From Cohnella cholangitidis (GTDB taxonomy: Bacteria > Bacillota > Bacilli > Paenibacillales > Paenibacillaceae), in contig NZ_CP041969.1 of the NCBI RefSeq assembly GCF_014107495.1, positions 6,187,501 through 6,251,500 on the forward strand: a DNA stretch of 64,000 bases, written 5' to 3'. Both the position numbers and the translations under genes were made by a program. Shown one piece after another: positions 8,731 to 16,719 of the stretch. The first letter of the stretch is position 1. The number at the start of each line of letters is the position of its first letter. A model generated the notes under the pieces. That model saw nothing but the letters and a program-made list of their open reading frames with translations, was not told the DNA's origin and searched no databases.

Positions 8731-8814
8731 TTGGACGGGATACTGTGGAATCAATTGCTGAATTCGGCAGGGACCTTTAACAATAATTCCGCCTATCAAA
8801 CAATTAAAATTTGA
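8731..8814 (+). other. Short truncated-looking ORF after marR
   Basis: A TTG at 8731, seven bases after GAGGGAG (8717-8723), opens 27 codons (beginning LDGILWNQLLNSAG) that stop at 8812-8814, inside the -35 hexamer of the next promoter. Good spacing to marR and an abrupt end suggest the 5' remnant of a third operon gene that lost its body. I do not recognise the peptide, and it may be noise. Confidence 0.3.
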
Positions 8815-8854
8815 CATTGATAATCATTATCAATTAGACTGATAATGATTAAGG
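8811..8854 (+). promoter_or_regulatory. Fur-box promoter
   Basis: TTGACA (8811-8816), an 18-base spacer and TAGACT (8835-8840) form a sigma-A promoter. The spacer holds the 19-bp perfect palindrome ATTGATAATCATTATCAAT (8816-8834), whose core TGATAATCATTATCA matches the Bacillus 7-1-7 Fur box exactly. A second, imperfect box (TGATAAT-G-ATTA) follows at 8840-8851, overlapping the -10 end. Fur with Fe(II) bound here would block transcription. Confidence 0.88.
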
Positions 8855-8887
8855 CGTTGTTTAGTGCAGAGGAGTTGAATTCATTCG

Positions 8888-9691
8888 ATGCAAACATCAG
8901 CGAATCCCGGCGGACTCGTATTCCATTTTTCTTCGGTCAAGAGGTTGTCTTCCGATGCTTTGGTTGCCGCGCCGCTCGGTCAGGGGATCGTTCATAAACA
9001 TCAAATGTCGGGCGAGTGGATCGAAATCAACGAAGGGCTTCCGGAACAAACCCATATCAATCGCTTGCAAGTGTACGATGAACAGCTTTATGCCTGTTCG
9101 AACAAAGGACTTTTCCATTGCGCGACAGGCACTTGGACGGCATCCGACTTGGCCGTCGGATGCTATCAATATAAGGAGTTCGGAGAGGTCGGACTAGCGG
9201 GAACTTCTTGCGGTCTTTGGTATACGGAGGGGACGGAATGGCATCTGATGATGCGATCGGACGTCATTGTTTACGATTTCTTGTATTTGCCTCAGTACGT
9301 CGTGCTAGGAACGAACGAAGGGTTATCTATCCTTGATCGAATGACTTCCTCTTGGATGAATTATCATTACGGTTCGGCCGTGACAAGCTTGGCCGTGCAT
9401 CATGGCAGAATCATCGGCGCAACGGAGCACGGCGATCTATTGGTAGGCAATCAACGCGGCGGTTTCGATCGATACAAAATGGGCAATGCGTTCATGTTCT
9501 CCGTTGTGACGAAGAACAACGAGGTGTTCGCTTGTACGGATCGCGGGTTATATCGGGTGAGCCATATTGGCAACCAAATTTCGTTAATGGCATTAAAAAT
9601 CGGTTGCCAAGTGACGGACGTAGATTCGGATGAACGCTATTTGTACATCGCAACGCTGTTCGAAGGCGTACAACGGCTCGATCGATTATAG
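8888..9691 (+). CDS. Iron-regulated cytoplasmic protein with about seven propeller-type repeats (function unknown)
   Basis: A 267-residue protein with no signal peptide or membrane segment. It contains about seven repeats roughly 38 residues apart, each with a short G-(L/I)-x-aromatic strand motif: near residues 31 (GQGIVHKH), 73 (KGLFHC), 109 (GLWYTEG), 144 (EGLSILD), 182 (GDLLVG), 219 (RGLYRV) and 259 (EGVQRL). This suggests a seven-bladed beta-propeller similar to BNR or two-component-propeller repeats. No catalytic family is recognised. It is the only gene behind the Fur-box promoter, and its 3' end overlaps the convergent kinase gene by 6 bases. The start is ATG 8888 with GGAG at 8871-8874, a slightly long spacing. 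An iron-starvation role is inferred from the promoter only. Confidence 0.72.
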   Translation: MQTSANPGGLVFHFSSVKRLSSDALVAAPLGQGIVHKHQMSGEWIEINEGLPEQTHINRLQVYDEQLYACSNKGLFHCATGTWTASDLAVGCYQYKEFGEVGLAGTSCGLWYTEGTEWHLMMRSDVIVYDFLYLPQYVVLGTNEGLSILDRMTSSWMNYHYGSAVTSLAVHHGRIIGATEHGDLLVGNQRGGFDRYKMGNAFMFSVVTKNNEVFACTDRGLYRVSHIGNQISLMALKIGCQVTDVDSDERYLYIATLFEGVQRLDRL

Positions 9692-11164
9692 CGGAAGATA
9701 GATTCGGAACAAGCTGCCTGAACCTGGGCGGCTTTCTGCGTTTAAAGTGCCTCCGTGCAGTTCGACGAGCGACTTCGTGATCGACAAACCAAGACCTGCT
9801 CCACCGGATTTGCGCGCGCGGGAACTATCTATGCGATAGAAGCGGTCGAATAGGCGAGGAAGATGCTCGGCCGCGATTCCCGTTCCGTTGTCTTGAAGCA
9901 GGAGCTCGATTCCGGCATCCCCCTTACGGATGCGAATATCGATTTTACCTTGTATGGGATCCGTGTGCTGGACGGCATTTTGGAACAAATTGAGCATGAC
10001 CTGCTTGATTTTGTCTCGATCGAGCATGAGCTCCATTTCCGTTGCGGGTTGAGTTGCAATCTCGATGTTAACCGCTCTATCGCCTGCCAGCAGTTGCAAT
10101 TGAGGTTCCATATCCAGCACCAATCCGGCTATATTACACGGAGCAAGATGGGTTTCGGGCGTCCGGTCGAGCTTGGCCAATAGCAACAGATCGTAAACTA
10201 ATTTGTTGATTCGTTCGGATTCGCCGTACATGCTCTTCAGTGCTTTATCCAGCTGAACGGGATCGCTCGAAGCGCCGCGCAGCAATACTTCCAGGAAACC
10301 ATGTATGGAAGTCAGCGGCGTCCTGAGCTCATGGGACGCATCGGAGACGAATCGGCGCATTTGCTCCTTGGCTTCTTGCTCGGCATGAAAAGAAGCTTCG
10401 AGACGCTCCAGCATTCGATTGAAGGAATGGGACAGACGATGAATCTCCATTGGCTGTTCGTTCTCGGGCAACCGTTCGTTAAGTTTGCCGGAGTCGATTC
10501 GTTCAACCGTCGTAACCATACGAGATAGCGGAATAAGCGTCCTGCGGATTGCGGGCAGGAAGGTCAGCAAACCTCCGATTAGGGCGGCAAAAGCAAGAGC
10601 TAAGAAGAGTAAAAGCTGGCGAGTCAATTCGTTCTTCATCGGTTTCGTGCTCGTGCTTACTTGCACGACGCCGCTGATCCCATTGAAGGATCGAACCGCT
10701 TGAACAACGACGAGCTGTTCCCCTGTCGACTCGTGGTCCACGATTTTGAACATGGGCTTATCCCGGCGAGGCTTCAGAATGGCTTCCTCGTATACATCCG
10801 ACGACAGATGCGGGACGGCTTCTTCCGAACCGGAGTCCATAGCGGATAGCACATTGAATTTCCCGTCTTTGTTGATAAAGGCAACGGAGGACGAGGGGAA
10901 GAAGATAAAGGCCTCGGCAGGACCGCGTCGCTTCATGGGATTTACTCGTTCCCACAGGTCTCCCGGTACGGATTGGATTTGACGCTGAATGCTCGCGGCT
11001 TTGTTCTGATAGAGAAACCGTTCCATGAATACATATTGAAAAAGTCCGATCACGAGCAGCAGACCGGCGAGGATAAGCAACATCCGCGATAACAATTGGT
11101 AACGAAGCGAACGGGGGAAAACGATTGCTCGGACGCGGTTCATTAATTCCTTCGAACGATTCAT
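9686..11164 (-). CDS. Two-component sensor histidine kinase
   Basis: A 492-residue membrane kinase. TM1 is at about residues 27-48, an extracytoplasmic sensor at 50-180, TM2 at 183-203, HAMP at 205-260, and HisKA with the phosphoacceptor in SDASHELRTPLTS (His278). An ATPase domain follows, with LFQNAVQH (N box), DNGTGIAAEHL and SGGAGLGLSI. It follows the response regulator gene by one base on the minus strand. The layout (ABC/RND efflux genes divergent) resembles envelope-stress systems such as CssRS or ArlRS, but the signal is not evident. Confidence 0.93.
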   Translation of the reverse strand: MNRSKELMNRVRAIVFPRSLRYQLLSRMLLILAGLLLVIGLFQYVFMERFLYQNKAASIQRQIQSVPGDLWERVNPMKRRGPAEAFIFFPSSSVAFINKDGKFNVLSAMDSGSEEAVPHLSSDVYEEAILKPRRDKPMFKIVDHESTGEQLVVVQAVRSFNGISGVVQVSTSTKPMKNELTRQLLLFLALAFAALIGGLLTFLPAIRRTLIPLSRMVTTVERIDSGKLNERLPENEQPMEIHRLSHSFNRMLERLEASFHAEQEAKEQMRRFVSDASHELRTPLTSIHGFLEVLLRGASSDPVQLDKALKSMYGESERINKLVYDLLLLAKLDRTPETHLAPCNIAGLVLDMEPQLQLLAGDRAVNIEIATQPATEMELMLDRDKIKQVMLNLFQNAVQHTDPIQGKIDIRIRKGDAGIELLLQDNGTGIAAEHLPRLFDRFYRIDSSRARKSGGAGLGLSITKSLVELHGGTLNAESRPGSGSLFRIYLPL

Positions 11165-11165
11165 A

Positions 11166-11846
11166 TCAGATCCACCCGGTAACCGCGCCCCTGATCGTCC
11201 GGATAACCCGATGCTCGCGATCCTGAAGCTTGTCTCTTAGCGAGCGGATATACACTTCCACGATATTTTCTTCTCCGCCGAAATCATACCCCCATACTTG
11301 GTCAAGAATGACGCTTTTACTTAGCACGTGCCCATGGTTGAACACCAGATGTTTGAGCAGCTCGTATTCGGTCGGAGAGAGTTCCAACGCGCGTTCTTTG
11401 TAACGGAATTCTTTGCGGGCGGCATCGATCGCGAACGGTCCGATGGATACTTCGCTCAGCAGATTCGGGAATTGGTTACGAACTCTTGCTTGGATTCTGG
11501 CTAGAAGTTCTCCGAAGCCGAATGGCTTGGGCATGTAGTCGTCGGCGCCTAGCGTCAGTCCTTTTACCCGGTCTTCGATTTCTTCCTTGGCCGTCAGCAT
11601 GATGACCGCTACGGGTTTGCTGAGTTTTAACGTTTGGCATACTTCGTAGCCGTCCATTCCGGGCATCATCACGTCCAGAATCACGACATGCGGATTGAAT
11701 TGCTCGAACAACCCGATAGCCTCCGGTCCATCCTGGGCGGTCATGACCTGATACCCTTCATTCGATAATCCCAGCTCAAGAAATTGCAATATATTCGGTT
11801 CGTCGTCGACGACCAGAATTCTGATTCCTCTGCCTTGCTGTGCCAT
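11166..11846 (-). CDS. OmpR/PhoB-family response regulator
   Basis: A 226-residue regulator with an N-terminal receiver (acidic DDE cluster, phosphoacceptor Asp58 in VILDVMMPGMDG) and a C-terminal winged helix (LSPTEYELLKHL, then VYIRSLRDKL and IRTIRGAVTGW). The last segment reads RGAVTGW where the family usually has RGVGYRL. It is paired with the kinase one base downstream. Divergent from the MacA-like adaptor operon, with three plus two 11-bp direct repeats between them that suit binding by this class. Confidence 0.94.
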   Translation of the reverse strand: MAQQGRGIRILVVDDEPNILQFLELGLSNEGYQVMTAQDGPEAIGLFEQFNPHVVILDVMMPGMDGYEVCQTLKLSKPVAVIMLTAKEEIEDRVKGLTLGADDYMPKPFGFGELLARIQARVRNQFPNLLSEVSIGPFAIDAARKEFRYKERALELSPTEYELLKHLVFNHGHVLSKSVILDQVWGYDFGGEENIVEVYIRSLRDKLQDREHRVIRTIRGAVTGWI

Positions 11847-11930
11847 GTTCCTTCATTCCTCCAACGTTATGCACGAATAAGGACGCCTTATTCTATCATT
11901 TCCTATTATGGAGGATTTAGCTTAACTTTG

Positions 11931-12006
11931 GCTGAGCGAAAGCTGAAAGAATGCTGAAAACGGGAAGGCGCGGTTTGACTAACCTTTCTTTCAGAAAACA
12001 TTCAGC
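11931..12006. promoter_or_regulatory. Clustered 11-bp direct repeats (candidate response-regulator sites)
   Basis: Three direct repeats beginning GCTGA start at 11931, 11942 and 11953, exactly 11 bases apart. Two more copies in the opposite orientation (TTCAG at 11990 and 12001) are also 11 bases apart. OmpR/PhoB-family regulators bind tandem repeats with about 10-11-bp spacing. The cluster lies in the 235-bp divergent region between the response regulator and the efflux operon, so autoregulation plus efflux control is inferred. Confidence 0.6.
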
Positions 12007-12081
12007 TGGCACTCATGAGGAACTAAGGTTTGCCTAGCATACTTTGTCTATGACGATAAAAAGCGAAGGTGAACAAATCGG

Positions 12082-13480
12082 ATGAAGAAGAAAATCGTAT
12101 GGACATCCGCTCTAGTCATCGTACTGGCAGCGGGAACATGGGGAGGTATCCGCTTCTACAATAAGCAGGATACGCAGATGGTAGCCAGCTACGTGACGAC
12201 CCCGGTCCGCAAAGGAACGATCGAAGTCAAAGTGAGCGGCACCGGAAGCATTCAGCCTTCCGTACGCGAGACGTTAAAAGCTTCTTCCGCGGGGAAGGCG
12301 CTGAAAGTCAACTTCAAGCAAGGGGACGCGGTGAAGAAAGGCGATGTATTGATTACATACGAACAAGAAGATGTTACCGATCAAGTACGCAGCAAGGAAA
12401 TCGAGCTGAAGAAAAAAAAGCTGGAGCTTGCGGATTCGCAAACGAAGTATAAAGAAGCGGCAGACGATACGGCACGGGCGGCTATGGTTCTGAGCATTCA
12501 GAAGCAGGAGCTCGATATCGAGATGACGCAAGACGAGATCTCCTCGCTGAAGACCGAAAAGAGCTTAGATCCGATCCTGGCTCCGATTGACGGCGTGTTA
12601 GCTACTTTCGACGTCCAGGCCGGGGATACCCTCAATCCGAATAACGAGCTGGGAGAGATCGTGAACTTCGCTAAGCTTCAAATGGTAGTAGGGATCGACG
12701 AGCTGGACATTCCGAAGGTGAAGCTTAAACAGGAGGCGCAAATACTGGTCGAAGCGTTACCGGAGGAGAAGTTCACCGGAGAGGTCGTGTCGATCGCGGA
12801 CGAGGGAACGACGAGCAACGGCGTCGCTTCGTTCGACGTCACGATCGTACTCGCCGATGCCAAAACGCTTAAAGCCGGGATGTCCGCGGAAGCAAGCATC
12901 ATGACGGAGAAGAAGACGGACGCTCTCTACGTACCGGTGGAAGCGGTGCAATCGTCTCAAGGCAAGTATTTCGTAATGATACCGGGAGCTTCAAGCGAGA
13001 CGGGAACGGGTGCGGGAGCAACGAGGGGCCAACAATCAGGGCAAACCGACAGCAATCCTGGCGCGGCCCCGCAGAGCGGGCAAGCCGGTCAAGTGCCGCA
13101 AGTCGGAGATGCAAGTCGATTCCAGAACATGACCGACGAGGAAAGAGCGGCGATGAGGGAGCAATTCATGGCGAACCGCGGCAACGGAAGCACGAACGCG
13201 AATTCGGGCAATACGGTTGCTTCCTCCCGGCGGATGGAAGTAGAAGTGGGCATTAACAATGAGGATCAGATCGAGATCTTATCCGGGCTGCAAGAAGGGG
13301 ATCTCGTTATTCTGCCAACCGGTCACGAGTGCAAGCTCCAACTCGAACAACCAAGCCGGATTCCCCGGACTTGGCGGCGCGGGCTTCCCTGGCGGCGGTG
13401 CCGGCGGAGGCGGATTCCAAGGAGGAAGCGGCGGGGGCGGACGTCAGTCTACCGGCGCAGGGGCAGGCGGTGCACGCTGA
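12082..13480 (+). CDS. MacA-like efflux adaptor (membrane fusion protein), with apparent +1 frameshift
   Basis: A HlyD/MacA-family adaptor with a membrane anchor at residues about 5-24, a biotinyl-lipoyl half (TPVRKGTIEVKVSGTGSI), a coiled hairpin at 100-155, beta-barrel to about 275, a Gly/Gln-rich linker at 310-365, and a membrane-proximal domain ending EILSGLQEGDLVILPT. At about 13317-13326 the frame changes. The frame that keeps family character (VTSASSNSNNQ, then a Gly-rich tail to TGA at 13478-13480) is offset by one base, as if one G was inserted in CCGG. Corrected length is about 465 residues. Uncorrected, the frame runs without a stop through an Arg-rich stretch into the ATPase gene, giving an artificial 707-residue fusion. 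Confidence 0.82.
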
Positions 13481-14205
13481 TGACTACGACATCGACATCG
13501 GAACCGCTCATTCGTATCAAGCAGTTAAGCAAGCAGTATCGCATGGGCGGAGAGATTCTAATGGCGTTGGATAATGTCTCGTTAACCGTTCGTCAAGGCG
13601 ATTTTCTCGCTATCATAGGACCGTCGGGTTCGGGAAAGTCGACGCTCATGAACGTGATCGGTTGTCTGGACACTCCGTCTTCCGGCGAATATTGGCTAGA
13701 CGGGGAAGAAGTAAGCCGATTGAGGGAAAACAAGCTTGCGGAAATCCGCAACCGGAAAATCGGTTTTATTTTTCAAGGGTTTAATTTATTGTCGCGATTA
13801 ACCGCGATAGAGAACGTGGAGCTGCCTCTGATCTACCGCGGAGTCCCTGCGAAGGAGAGAAAAGAGAGCGCCGTCGAGGCGCTCAGGAAGGTCGGTCTCG
13901 AAGAGAGAATTCATCACCGGCCCGTCGAGTTGTCGGGAGGACAACAGCAGCGCGTGGCGATCGCCCGGGCGTTAGCCGGCAACCCGCCTATTCTGCTTGC
14001 AGACGAACCTACCGGAGCGCTCGATACGAAGACGGGCAAGGAAGTTATGGGCTTTATGAAAGAATTGAACGCTCTCGGTCATACGATCGTCCTTATCACG
14101 CATGATTTAGGGATATCAGAACAGGCCAAACGAGTCGTCAGGATTATGGACGGGAAATTGAACGAAGAGGAGGGAGGGCAGAATGAACTTCTTACAAGCG
14201 GTTAG
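13480..14205 (+). CDS. ABC transporter ATP-binding protein (MacB/LolD type)
   Basis: A 241-residue ATPase with Walker A GPSGSGKST, signature LSGGQQQRVAIARAL, Walker B ILLADEPTGALD and the H-loop in LITHD. The ATG at 13480 sits in a TGATG overlap with the stop of the corrected adaptor frame, the normal arrangement for translational coupling. It belongs to the MacAB-type mechanotransmission family, which exports antimicrobial peptides, macrolides or lipids in partnership with the adaptor and the FtsX-like permease that follows. Its stop overlaps the permease start by 23 bases. Because of the adaptor frameshift it also appears in frame with the adaptor's N-terminal part. Confidence 0.94.
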   Translation: MTTTSTSEPLIRIKQLSKQYRMGGEILMALDNVSLTVRQGDFLAIIGPSGSGKSTLMNVIGCLDTPSSGEYWLDGEEVSRLRENKLAEIRNRKIGFIFQGFNLLSRLTAIENVELPLIYRGVPAKERKESAVEALRKVGLEERIHHRPVELSGGQQQRVAIARALAGNPPILLADEPTGALDTKTGKEVMGFMKELNALGHTIVLITHDLGISEQAKRVVRIMDGKLNEEEGGQNELLTSG

Positions 14206-15358
14206 AATGGCGATCAAGAGCATTCTGTCCAACAAACTCCGTTCGCTTCTCACGATGCTCGGGATCATTATCGGAGTAACGGCCGTTATCGCTCTCGTTG
14301 CGTTAGGGCAAGGGGCTACCAAATCCGTAACCGAGCAAGTCCAGAGCTTGGGGACTAATCTATTGACCGTAAATATTTTGGGACGCGGATCTGCCAATAC
14401 GTTAAAAGCCAGCGATGCCGTTGCGATAGCGGATAAAGTCGACGGAATCAAATATATCGCGCCGGCAAGCACGCAGAGCACTTCGGTCAAATACGGAACG
14501 ACCAGCGTCACCGTCAGCGTCGTAGGGACCAATGCGGATTACGCGCTCGTTAAAGATTACAAAGTCGATTCCGGCCGCTTCCTCGCGCAGATCGATCTGG
14601 ACGTTTATCAGAAAGTAGCCGTTATCGGTTCAAGCACGGCGACGGAGCTATTCGGCTTCGCGAGTCCGGTTGGAGAATATATACTCATTCAGGGAACTCG
14701 ATATAAAGTCGTCGGCGTATTAGAGGAGAAAGGAAGCTCGATGACGGGATCGAACGATGAAGTCGTGATGATTCCCGAAACTTCGGCCGAACGCCTGTTC
14801 AAATCGAAGGGCGTCCGAACGGTTTACGTTCAGGTGGAGACGACCGAGCAGATCGACTCCGTCGTCGCGGGTTTGGAGGCGGAGCTAAGCGATCGCTTCC
14901 GCGGAAATACCGACAGCTATCGGGTATTCAACCAGAGCGACGCGTTATCGACGTTAACTTCCGTGTCCGATACGCTGACGCTCGCGCTGGCGGGCATCGC
15001 CGGGATATCCTTGCTAGTAGGCGGTATCGGAATTATGAACATTATGCTCGTATCCGTCACGGAGAGGACGAGAGAGATCGGCATACGCAAAGCCATCGGC
15101 GCCAAGAAACGGGATATCCTGATTCAGTTTCTAATCGAAGCGATGGTGCTTAGCGGATTGGGGGGATTGCTCGGGATCGGGATCGGAGTCGGCGCCGCCC
15201 AAGGCGCATCCTCGGCGTTCGATATGGACATCGTGTTCTCGTTTAATATCATTTTGATTGCGTTCTGCTTCTCCGTAGGCATAGGCGTCGTGTTCGGAAT
15301 GTTCCCGGCGAACAAGGCTGCCAAGCTTAAGCCGATCGAAGCGTTGCGTTTCGAATAA
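14183..15358 (+). CDS. ABC transporter permease, MacB/FtsX type
   Basis: A 391-residue permease with an N-terminal TM (SLLTMLGIIIGVTAVIALVALG, approximately residues 18-40), a MacB periplasmic-core-type extracellular domain (about 45-255) and three C-terminal TMs (AGIAGISLLVGGIGIMNIML, MVLSGLGGLLGIG, FNIILIAFCFSVGIG), ending in NKAAKLKPIEALRFE, the classic MacB C-terminus. Together with the adaptor and ATPase it forms a complete tripartite-like Gram-positive exporter. Cargo is unknown. It overlaps the ATPase gene by 23 bases and is followed 45 bases later by a sigma factor gene. Confidence 0.94.
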   Translation: MNFLQAVRMAIKSILSNKLRSLLTMLGIIIGVTAVIALVALGQGATKSVTEQVQSLGTNLLTVNILGRGSANTLKASDAVAIADKVDGIKYIAPASTQSTSVKYGTTSVTVSVVGTNADYALVKDYKVDSGRFLAQIDLDVYQKVAVIGSSTATELFGFASPVGEYILIQGTRYKVVGVLEEKGSSMTGSNDEVVMIPETSAERLFKSKGVRTVYVQVETTEQIDSVVAGLEAELSDRFRGNTDSYRVFNQSDALSTLTSVSDTLTLALAGIAGISLLVGGIGIMNIMLVSVTERTREIGIRKAIGAKKRDILIQFLIEAMVLSGLGGLLGIGIGVGAAQGASSAFDMDIVFSFNIILIAFCFSVGIGVVFGMFPANKAAKLKPIEALRFE

Positions 15359-15403
15359 CGCCGGACATATGCGCGTTCAGCGGCGCGGAAAGGAGGGAAC
15401 CGC

Positions 15404-15970
15404 ATGGGGCCTATTCCGGATTATGAGCATTTGGTCACCCCGCATCTCGAAGATTTGAGGAAATATTGTTATTACTTGACGAAGTCCAAATGGGATGCGG
15501 AAGATTTGTTGCAAGATACTTTGTTGAAATCGTTGATCTTCTTTCACCATACCGAGCCTTATTTGGACGTAAAGCCGTTCCTTATCCGGGTTGCCCGCAA
15601 TTTATGGATCGATGATTGCCGCAAACGCAACAGGAGACGGTTCATGCTCGCCGATCTATCCACGGTTAATTATTCGGACAATAATTACGCGGAGGTTCGC
15701 GGCGCGATAGAATGGTTAGCCGAGCGGTTGCCTAGGCGTAATATAGACATGTGGCTGCTGTTCAATTATTTCGGATACACGTTGCAGGAGATCGCGCAAG
15801 CGTCGAACTGCACGATCTCGGCGGTTAAATCCGTTCTGTTCCGAACTCGGGATCAGCTCCGTAACCGCCATATGCTCTCGGGCAATCGCAAGGTCATCCA
15901 TCTCGACGTCGAACGCTGGTCGCGGGCGGTCATGCAGGATCGGCCGCAAGGTTTGCTCTCCGAAGGATGA
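15404..15970 (+). CDS. RNA polymerase sigma factor (ECF-like), efflux-linked, copy 1
   Basis: A 188-residue sigma-70-family protein. Region 2 is at about residues 15-75 (KWDAEDLLQDTLLKSL, then FLIRVARNLWIDDCRK) and region 4 at 105-155 (YTLQEIAQASNCTISAVKS, then FRTRDQLR). A C-terminal tail of about 30 residues (GNRKVIHLDVERWSRAVMQD) is unusual for ECF factors. AGGAGGG precedes the ATG by 6 bases. No anti-sigma gene is adjacent: the next genes are a response regulator and kinase. A paralogue at 22633-23214, roughly two-thirds identical by eye including the tail, follows the RND pump. The gene probably controls or responds to export stress; targets are unknown. Confidence 0.88.
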   Translation: MGPIPDYEHLVTPHLEDLRKYCYYLTKSKWDAEDLLQDTLLKSLIFFHHTEPYLDVKPFLIRVARNLWIDDCRKRNRRRFMLADLSTVNYSDNNYAEVRGAIEWLAERLPRRNIDMWLLFNYFGYTLQEIAQASNCTISAVKSVLFRTRDQLRNRHMLSGNRKVIHLDVERWSRAVMQDRPQGLLSEG

Positions 15971-16041
15971 AGCAAACGGGAACCGACATCCATATTCTGC
16001 CGTATTAGATGTGGAACGCTCGCATACGGGAGGATAATGAG

Positions 16042-16719
16042 ATGGCTAACGTCCTGATCGTCGATGACGACCCGGATATCGTTGAACTGATCCGTTTTTA
16101 TTTAATGAGAGAAGGCTATAAGGTCACGGAAGCTAGCAATGGGCTTGAAGCGAAGCGCATCGTGGAGAAAGCAAAAATCGACCTGACGATCGTGGACGTC
16201 ATGATGCCGTTAATGGACGGTTGGGATTTGTGCCGGAGCTTGAAAGAGGACTATCCGGAAATGCCGATCCTGATGGTTACCGCGAAAGGCGAAACGGACC
16301 ATAAGCTAAAAGGGTTTAATCTCGGGGCGGACGATTATCTCGTCAAGCCTTTCGATCCGCTGGAGCTCGCGGCGAGAGTGAAGCTGCTGCTCAAGAGGTA
16401 CAAAATCCATGTCTCGATGAAAGTTCAGATCGGCAATGTGCTATTGGACAAAACAAGGTACGAGGCAGTCGTCGAAGAGACTCCGTTCGCGATGCCGCTG
16501 AAAGAATTCGATCTCTTGTTTAAGCTTGCCAGCTTTCCCGGCCAGATTTTTACGCGCAACGATCTGATCGAACAAGTGTGGGGAGCCGATTTCGAAGGGG
16601 ACGATCGAACGGTAGACGTTCATATCAAGCGGATTAGAGACCGATTCGCGGAATTGAACTGCTCGTTCGCGATCGAGACGAAGCGGGGGCTTGGCTATAA
16701 GCTTGAGGTGCTGGAATGA
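16042..16719 (+). CDS. OmpR-family response regulator
   Basis: A 225-residue regulator with receiver domain (DDD acidic pocket at residues 8-10, phosphoacceptor Asp52 in VDVMMPLMDGWDL, switch Lys in DDYLVKPFDPLE) and a C-terminal winged helix (MPLKEFDLLFKLASFPGQIFTR, then VDVHIKRIRDRF and TKRGLGYKLE). The ATG at 16042 is chosen because GGGAGGA lies 5' and the receiver begins there. Its stop overlaps the kinase start (ATGA). It is probably in the same transcription unit as the sigma factor 71 bases upstream. Confidence 0.94.
   Translation: MANVLIVDDDPDIVELIRFYLMREGYKVTEASNGLEAKRIVEKAKIDLTIVDVMMPLMDGWDLCRSLKEDYPEMPILMVTAKGETDHKLKGFNLGADDYLVKPFDPLELAARVKLLLKRYKIHVSMKVQIGNVLLDKTRYEAVVEETPFAMPLKEFDLLFKLASFPGQIFTRNDLIEQVWGADFEGDDRTVDVHIKRIRDRFAELNCSFAIETKRGLGYKLEVLE

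Noticed and set aside
12082..14205. A genuine 707-residue adaptor-ATPase fusion protein
   Set aside because: The middle Arg-rich stretch is out of frame with a conserved Gly-rich adaptor tail, and a normal stop/start overlap is still present at 13478-13482. A single inserted base is the simpler explanation.
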